A stretch of DNA of 9,941 nucleotides from Candidatus Latescibacterota bacterium (lineage in GTDB: Bacteria; Latescibacterota; 4484-107), in NCBI GenBank assembly GCA_030613045.1, contig JAUWMS010000051.1, positions 1-9,941 on the forward strand, given 5' to 3'. Under the pieces are notes generated by a model that was given only the letters and a program-made list of their open reading frames with translations, ran no database searches and was not told the origin of the DNA. Positions 6,072-9,941 of the stretch are shown here, one piece after another. A program made the translations under genes and the position numbers. Each line of letters begins with the position of its first letter. The first letter of the stretch is position 1.

Positions 6072-7649
6072 TCACCGAACGATCTGTCGGACGGAAACTA
6101 CAGTCCATGGATCCAACGTCCGCGTCCACGTGAGCTTCCCGGACGCATCCGCCCGCATCCCCTCCTTTTTCGTGGCCATCCCCCCTTCCCGAAGCAAAGC
6201 CGCCTGTTCGGACGAAGGCGGTTCGGGACACCCCATCGCTTCCCAGCCTTTCAGCGCGAACCCGTGTTGTGCATCCAAAGTCTCCACCTCAAACGGCGCG
6301 CCCGGCGGCAGATCGTCCAGCGCCAGCGTAAAGGAGTTGGGCGTCCCCTGAACCAGCACCCGCTCCGCCGCATCCCGCGATCCCACCGACATGGGGATCG
6401 TGTCCCGCACTTCGGGCGGATAATGATAGAAAAGCGCGCTCAAACGCCCATCCCCGGCGTGCCGGGAAACGATGCAGCCCTCCTCTCGATGCAGCACCTC
6501 GTCCCCCAGACGATGGAGAAAGCGATACGCGTGAAACGCCGGCTTGACGATCCCCTGGAAATTGATGAGTCCGAATCCCCCGTGGAAAATGCTCGCTCCG
6601 GCCCCGGTTTCCTCAAAAACATCCGTGAACGTCCAGTACGAAAGGGAATCCGTCAGCCCGATGCAATCCAAGTTTACCTTCACGAGATAGGCTGCCGCCT
6701 GAAGAAAATCATGGCTGTAATCGCGCGGAGAAGGACTGCTGTTCCATTCCGTAAGATGCATCTCCGCGCCGGGATACGCGCTCTTTGAAATCGCCTGCCT
6801 CAACCAGCAAATATCCTTCTCGGTTGCGTCCACCGGCCTGCTTCTCCCCTGCGAGACCCCCTCCGTATCCAGCGCGAAATCCGTCGGGTACGGATGCGCG
6901 GAAACGAAATCCACCGGAAGTTTTTCCCGCTCACAGAACGCAAGAAAATCCTCGATCCAGACGCCTTTCCAGTCCAGCGTGCCCAAATCCTCTACCTCTA
7001 AGGTGCGCTGAAGCGAAGTGTCCTCCCGCTCCCCCGCGAACCGGTCGTCCGGGACAAAATTGCTCGTGGCGGGTCCGCCCACGCGCAGCCCGGCATCCAC
7101 CGACTTGACGGCCTTCGCTGATACTTTATATAACTCAAAATACTGCGTTTTTGTTCCACTCCAGAACAGATTCAAATTCGCCTCGTTCCAGACCTCGAAG
7201 TACCAGGAGCGCACCTCATCCAACCCATACCGATCCACACAGTGCCGCGTGAACGCCTCCACGAGATCGCCCCACTTGCCATAGTCCGAGGGTGGCGCAA
7301 TGCCCCCCTTCCACCAGAAAATCGTCTCGTCTCCCGAAGCCAACTCTTTCGGACAAAATCCCAACTCCACGAACGGGCGCACCCCGATGTCGAGCATCCG
7401 GTCGAAAAGCTCGTCAATATACTGCCAGTTATACCGGACATCTCCCTCGTCTTCCCGGTACACGAACATATCATCGTGAAAAAGGCCGTGAAAACGCACG
7501 TACCGGAACCCGCATTCCCGCACCCCCAGCGCGAGGTGCTCCAGCCAGTTCGCCCGCAGGCCCTCATTCGCGCGGCCCGCTCCCACGCACGCGCTCCAAT
7601 AGTGATTCAGCGGCTTTCCGCTTTTTTTGGCGCTCAATTGAATCTTCAC
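6072..7649 (-). CDS. Glycoside hydrolase family 39-type beta-xylosidase-like enzyme
   Basis: This protein of about 525 residues has a TIM-barrel glycosidase domain (about 1-385) followed by a beta-rich C-terminal domain, the layout and length of GH39 beta-xylosidases, which release sugars from xylosides with retention. The acid/base region reads WYFEVWNEANL with E156, and the nucleophile is probably E301 in HLTEWNSSP. The N-terminus has HYWSACVGAGRANEGLR, as in family members. There is no signal peptide, so it is predicted intracellular and would act on imported oligosaccharides. Residues are numbered from the GTG at 7649, preferred because GGGAG lies six bases upstream; a TTG at 7655 is closer to that site than usual. 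An alpha-L-iduronidase-like or other GH39 specificity cannot be excluded. No sugar transporter is adjacent. Confidence 0.88.
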   Translation of the reverse strand: MKIQLSAKKSGKPLNHYWSACVGAGRANEGLRANWLEHLALGVRECGFRYVRFHGLFHDDMFVYREDEGDVRYNWQYIDELFDRMLDIGVRPFVELGFCPKELASGDETIFWWKGGIAPPSDYGKWGDLVEAFTRHCVDRYGLDEVRSWYFEVWNEANLNLFWSGTKTQYFELYKVSAKAVKSVDAGLRVGGPATSNFVPDDRFAGEREDTSLQRTLEVEDLGTLDWKGVWIEDFLAFCEREKLPVDFVSAHPYPTDFALDTEGVSQGRSRPVDATEKDICWLRQAISKSAYPGAEMHLTEWNSSPSPRDYSHDFLQAAAYLVKVNLDCIGLTDSLSYWTFTDVFEETGAGASIFHGGFGLINFQGIVKPAFHAYRFLHRLGDEVLHREEGCIVSRHAGDGRLSALFYHYPPEVRDTIPMSVGSRDAAERVLVQGTPNSFTLALDDLPPGAPFEVETLDAQHGFALKGWEAMGCPEPPSSEQAALLREGGMATKKEGMRADASGKLTWTRTLDPWTVVSVRQIVR

Positions 7650-7726
7650 GCGCAACTCCCTCTTTAATGTCCGATTTGTAGTAAGGCACGCTCATGCCGT
7701 CCTCGAACGGACCCTTTCGACCTGCT

Positions 7727-8155
7727 TCACGTCCAGAGAAACCCTCGAATTTCCACGAGACGATGCAAATTCCTTTGATCTTCTTCCTCCCACTGCGCTT
7801 CCAGTCTGCCATGTTCTTCCAATGCCCGGTAATACTCGGCATATTCCTTTTTATCCGGTTCCACCATCTCACTTAGGTCCGATCCGGGTATTTTCTTAAA
7901 CTCAAACGGCGGCAAAACCAACTCCTCGTCGTCAAGCGGACTGATTCTTGCAGGCCTTATTTCTTTCCACCACTTGTAGAGCGATTCGATTTCTTCCCAT
8001 GCGTTTCTATGGAGTTCATTCGCATCCCAATCAATAACCTCTCCCGGTTTCTCCTGATCCACAAAATCGGTCAGCACTTGAAAGACGGCATGCAAAAGGA
8101 TTTCATCTTTGTCATGCCATCCTTTCTCCAACGTTTTAATCTTGAGATATTTCAT
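7727..8155 (-). CDS. Conserved hypothetical protein, phage-like
   Basis: The function is not recognised. The 142-residue protein is acidic and rich in Glu, Lys and Trp, predicted mostly helical, with no signal peptide or membrane segment. It opens with KYLKIKTLEKGWHDKDE, continues with a WW pair in SLYKWWKEIRP (65-75 region) and ends with LVEIRGFLWT. This pattern resembles small hypothetical proteins of large phages and of genomic islands, but that is an impression, not a search result. The ATG at 8155 gives the start matching KYLKIK; two in-frame GTG codons lie just upstream and AAGGGAG is about 11 bases before the ATG, so the start is uncertain. It follows another such gene by about 37 bases and may share its transcript. 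Confidence 0.65.
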   Translation of the reverse strand: MKYLKIKTLEKGWHDKDEILLHAVFQVLTDFVDQEKPGEVIDWDANELHRNAWEEIESLYKWWKEIRPARISPLDDEELVLPPFEFKKIPGSDLSEMVEPDKKEYAEYYRALEEHGRLEAQWEEEDQRNLHRLVEIRGFLWT

Positions 8156-8191
8156 AACGCACACCACTCCCTTGATATTTCCAACTGGGTT

Positions 8192-8554
8192 TTACCAATA
8201 CTCCACAAACGTCTTCACCCCTCGTTTTTTGAACTCCTCTTCCGTAAAAATTTCACGTATTTGCGCGTGCTCTATTCGGACAAAGACAAAATGCCTCTTT
8301 TGATCCTCCGTTTTGATGTACATAGTCCCCTTATACCCACGGGTATATTTCGAGCAAACGTTGCAAATGTAATCCGTTCGAATCCAAGTGTTATCGTATT
8401 CCTGCTCGATATCTTCCAGCATATCTCCCAAATGATACGTAGCGAGAATCCGAGCCTCACGCTTTTGCCACTTGATTTGAATCTCAGTGTCTTTGCTGAT
8501 CTTCTTCTCAACAGGACAAAGGAGATCGGCATATATGGAATTGAACATGCCCAT
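8192..8554 (-). CDS. Conserved hypothetical protein with a CxxC pair, phage-like
   Basis: The function is not recognised. The 120-residue protein begins MGMFNSIYADLLCP, an opening common in small phage and mobile-element proteins, where a zinc knuckle often follows. Here C13 stands alone and a CNVC pair is at 64-67, so a small metal site built from these cysteines is possible but incomplete by usual standards. The body carries IQIKWQKREARI (26-36 region) and a C-terminal charged segment ending TFVEYW. An AAGGA about nine bases upstream supports the ATG at 8554; the second ATG at 8548 is a close alternative. It precedes a second hypothetical gene on the same strand and lies 70 bases after a 65-codon ORF. 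Confidence 0.65.
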   Translation of the reverse strand: MGMFNSIYADLLCPVEKKISKDTEIQIKWQKREARILATYHLGDMLEDIEQEYDNTWIRTDYICNVCSKYTRGYKGTMYIKTEDQKRHFVFVRIEHAQIREIFTEEEFKKRGVKTFVEYW

Positions 8555-8624
8555 TCTAACTTTTTCCTTGAATGCTCGCCAATGGGAAGGTTATCACTAC
8601 ATAAAACGAGATAATCATTTCGCT

Positions 8625-8822
8625 TCACGCCGCAATAGCCATCTTCCTCTGATTTTGAATAATGATCTGAGGATCCGAATTCTTAGGAACAATGGGTAAT
8701 CCACGCTCTTCTAACAACTTGATGTGCTCTATCATACCCCACTTCGCCTTGTCCGGAGTATTCAAGCAATCTGATGCGTTTCCACGTATTAACGAAGGAT
8801 GTGATTGATTTTTGTCTGCCAT
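8625..8822 (-). CDS. Hypothetical 65-residue protein overlapping brnA
   Basis: No family is recognised. The ORF starts at an ATG inside the 3' end of the BrnA-like gene and overlaps it by 34 bases, with an AGGG six bases upstream. The protein has a hydrophilic N-terminus (MADKNQSHPSL), then WGMIEHIKLLEERGLPI, a likely helix and turn, and ends PQIIIQNQRKMAIAA. The position is typical of a co-translated partner of an antitoxin. It is too short to be a BrnT toxin and shows no BrnT features. It may be the remnant of a longer gene, a small partner protein, or a spurious ORF. Confidence 0.4.
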   Translation of the reverse strand: MADKNQSHPSLIRGNASDCLNTPDKAKWGMIEHIKLLEERGLPIVPKNSDPQIIIQNQRKMAIAA

Positions 8823-9040
8823 CCTTTGCCCTGAAATTGGAAATACTCCACCACAGCCGGACTTAATCGAATGGAGACCGGGATTTCCGGTGGAACCTTC
8901 CGCGGACCACGCACCCGCTTGGGTATGTCAGGGTGCGTTTCCAGCACAGGACGCATACGGGACAACATCTTATCAGACAGAGGCGGAGAATCAACAGCGT
9001 CCCAATCCGCTTGTTTCATGTGCTCAGGCTTGGATTTCAT
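8789..9040 (-). CDS. brnA: BrnA-family antitoxin without adjacent BrnT
   Basis: This 83-residue protein has the BrnA pattern: ADWDAVDSPPLSDKMLSRMRP (11-31) summarised as DWDAVDSPPLSD, a charged linker, and a ribbon-helix-helix-like C-terminus PVSIRLSPAVVEYF (54-67) with GKGWQTKIN (71-79). BrnA proteins bind and neutralise BrnT ribonuclease toxins and repress their own operon as dimers. The usual order is brnT then brnA, but the 61 bases upstream end at the permease gene, so no BrnT is encoded there. The ATG at 9040 is chosen over a GTG at 9049; the ribosome site is weak, and an internal ATG at residue 8 is an alternative. The protein stops soon after the RHH core, slightly shorter than many relatives. 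Confidence 0.83.
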   Translation of the reverse strand: MKSKPEHMKQADWDAVDSPPLSDKMLSRMRPVLETHPDIPKRVRGPRKVPPEIPVSIRLSPAVVEYFQFQGKGWQTKINHILR

Positions 9041-9069
9041 AAAATACACTTGCTGTGGTTGACATTGGA

Positions 9070-9089
9070 GCAGGGGTTTCGACCCCAGT
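9070..9089. other. Small GC-rich hairpin after the permease gene
   Basis: GGGGT at 9073-9077 and ACCCC at 9082-9086 form a perfect 5-bp stem closed by TTCG on the plus strand, with two weaker pairs outside one mismatch. In the minus-strand transcript the loop would be CGAA. It lies between the permease-EIIA stop and brnA. No U-tract follows, so it could be a processing or weak termination site, or chance. Confidence 0.4.
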
Positions 9090-9101
9090 ACCCACGCGCA
9101 G

Positions 9102-9941
9102 CTACTTTTTCCCGAGAAACCGCATCCGTTTGCTTAACAAGAGCATATCTCTCAAATAATGAATATCCTCCGCATCGAGCCATTTTTCCTCAAAATCTTG
9201 TTGCTGGACCAGCGTAGCGATAGAAGCCAGCGTTTTCAAATGGAACGCTCTGTCTTCTTTGGTGCCGATAAAAACAAATACCGCCTTTACCGCATCCTCA
9301 CGAACAGTAAACCGGATACCCTGTTTACACCGAACAAGCATCAGAAAAAAATGATCGCTTCCATCAATAATGATGTGAGGAATGGCCACAAAAGAGGAAA
9401 CAGCCGTGTTACACTCCTCCTGCCTGTTTTTTAGCATGGAGAATATTTCATTCTTATCTATCCTGATTTCATTTGAAATCTCTTCGGAGATAATTCCCAA
9501 AAAGCGATCCAGCTTTAACGGGCCTTCCATATCCAGAACTTTTGCGGTTTTCACTAATTCATCAAATTTATCCGGTCTGATATCATCTCTTTCGCATAAT
9601 ATTTCCCTTAATTCAGTTTCCAAAAGGTGTCCCGTTAACCGGTTATCAACGATCCTTTTGAGCAAATGCAAAAGGGCGTATTCCCCTTTGGATTTATTTC
9701 TGCCATAGAAAAAGTAGACACTTAAACTCAGCACGAGTAAAGAAAGACTGATCTCTATGGATTCATATCCCAAATCTACAATAAAAAAGGGAAACACACA
9801 AATTCCAAATAGTTGCAGCCATGGATATAAAGGGGCCTTAAAACTCGGTCTATAATGTTTCAGTTTGCTTTCTCTTAATATAATGACGGAAATATTCGTC
9901 AAAACATACGAAGTCAGAATGACCGTAGATGCTGCCTTTAC
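9102..9941 (-). CDS. APC-type amino acid permease fused to a PTS EIIA type-2 domain, 3' part
   Basis: The frame is open from the right edge, so the 5' part is missing; 279 residues remain. With residues counted from an in-frame TTG at 9902, the start matches the end of an APC permease: NISVIILRESK, then YRPSFKAPLYPWLQ (17-30), then two membrane segments at about 31-46 and 51-67. A linker leads to a cytoplasmic domain of about 145 residues (118-262) that matches EIIA of the fructose/mannitol type. It has NTAVSSFVAIPH with the phospho-accepting H176, CKQGIRF (192-198) and a second conserved histidine, H221, in HLKTL. In the PTS this histidine takes phosphate from HPr. Attached to a permease it may control transport; this is inference. 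It is not an isolated EIIA gene, since no start codon with a ribosome site separates the domains. Confidence 0.85.
   Translation of the reverse strand, partial: VKAASTVILTSYVLTNISVIILRESKLKHYRPSFKAPLYPWLQLFGICVFPFFIVDLGYESIEISLSLLVLSLSVYFFYGRNKSKGEYALLHLLKRIVDNRLTGHLLETELREILCERDDIRPDKFDELVKTAKVLDMEGPLKLDRFLGIISEEISNEIRIDKNEIFSMLKNRQEECNTAVSSFVAIPHIIIDGSDHFFLMLVRCKQGIRFTVREDAVKAVFVFIGTKEDRAFHLKTLASIATLVQQQDFEEKWLDAEDIHYLRDMLLLSKRMRFLGKK

Noticed and set aside
5988..6788. Plus-strand ORF of 266 codons opposite the glycosidase
   Set aside because: Arg/Pro-rich shadow of the GH39 gene, which has clear catalytic motifs on the minus strand.
7564..7695. 43-codon ORF (MSVPYYKSD...) overlapping the start of the glycosidase
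   Set aside because: It runs in another frame over conserved GH39 N-terminal codons and has no recognised relatives.
9061..9100. tRNA T-arm-like sequence (GGGGTTTCGACCCC)
   Set aside because: No acceptor, D or anticodon arms can be built around it; it is only a small hairpin.
1..9941. CRISPR array, insertion sequence or integrase
   Set aside because: No regularly spaced direct repeats, transposase motifs or recombinase genes were found on either strand.

Overview
The window comes from an uncultured-type bacterial chromosome and every convincing gene lies on the minus strand, so it reads right to left. The taxon cannot be fixed from sequence alone. The compact 286-residue RpoD/SigA-type sigma factor resembles the short primary sigma factors of Bacteroidota and related FCB-like lineages, and the MvhD-type electron-transfer gene suggests anaerobic metabolism. 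Both points are inference. No gap between genes exceeds about 130 bases.

Right edge (9941 to 9102): the 3' part of an APC-type amino acid permease fused to a PTS EIIA type-2 domain. Next (9040 to 7727) come small accessory genes: a BrnA-type antitoxin with no BrnT toxin beside it, an overlapping 65-codon ORF, and two conserved-hypothetical proteins of phage-like appearance. Then (7649 to 4768) lie a GH39-type beta-xylosidase-like enzyme, a small two-helix holin-like membrane protein and the sigma factor. Below it (4641 to 3209) an Asp-box sialidase-like protein overlaps a DUF433 antitoxin-like gene by ATGA, so the two are translationally coupled.

From 3144 to 816 the DNA is visibly richer in A+T and carries defence-type genes. 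These are a HEPN/MNT toxin-antitoxin pair, then a type II restriction-modification pair: a beta-class SPPY methyltransferase overlapping a PmeII-family endonuclease. At the left edge (745 to 1) composition returns to G+C-rich with an MvhD/FlpD-type hydrogenase iron-sulfur subunit and the 5' part of an associated iron-sulfur protein. These two are probably part of a heterodisulfide-reductase-like electron-transfer operon.

The most unusual non-coding signal is a pair of intergenic foldback elements (223-322 and 4697-4751). Each has inverted arms of short heptamer-like tandem units around a C-rich core, and the cores share CCACCC(A/G)ACCC. Both sit at the 3' end of a minus-strand gene. In the first copy the heptamer array itself supplies the last codons and stop of mvhD. 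No wholly new system could be demonstrated. The best leads are these foldbacks, the antitoxins without visible toxins, the BrnA-overlapping small ORF and the permease-EIIA fusion.
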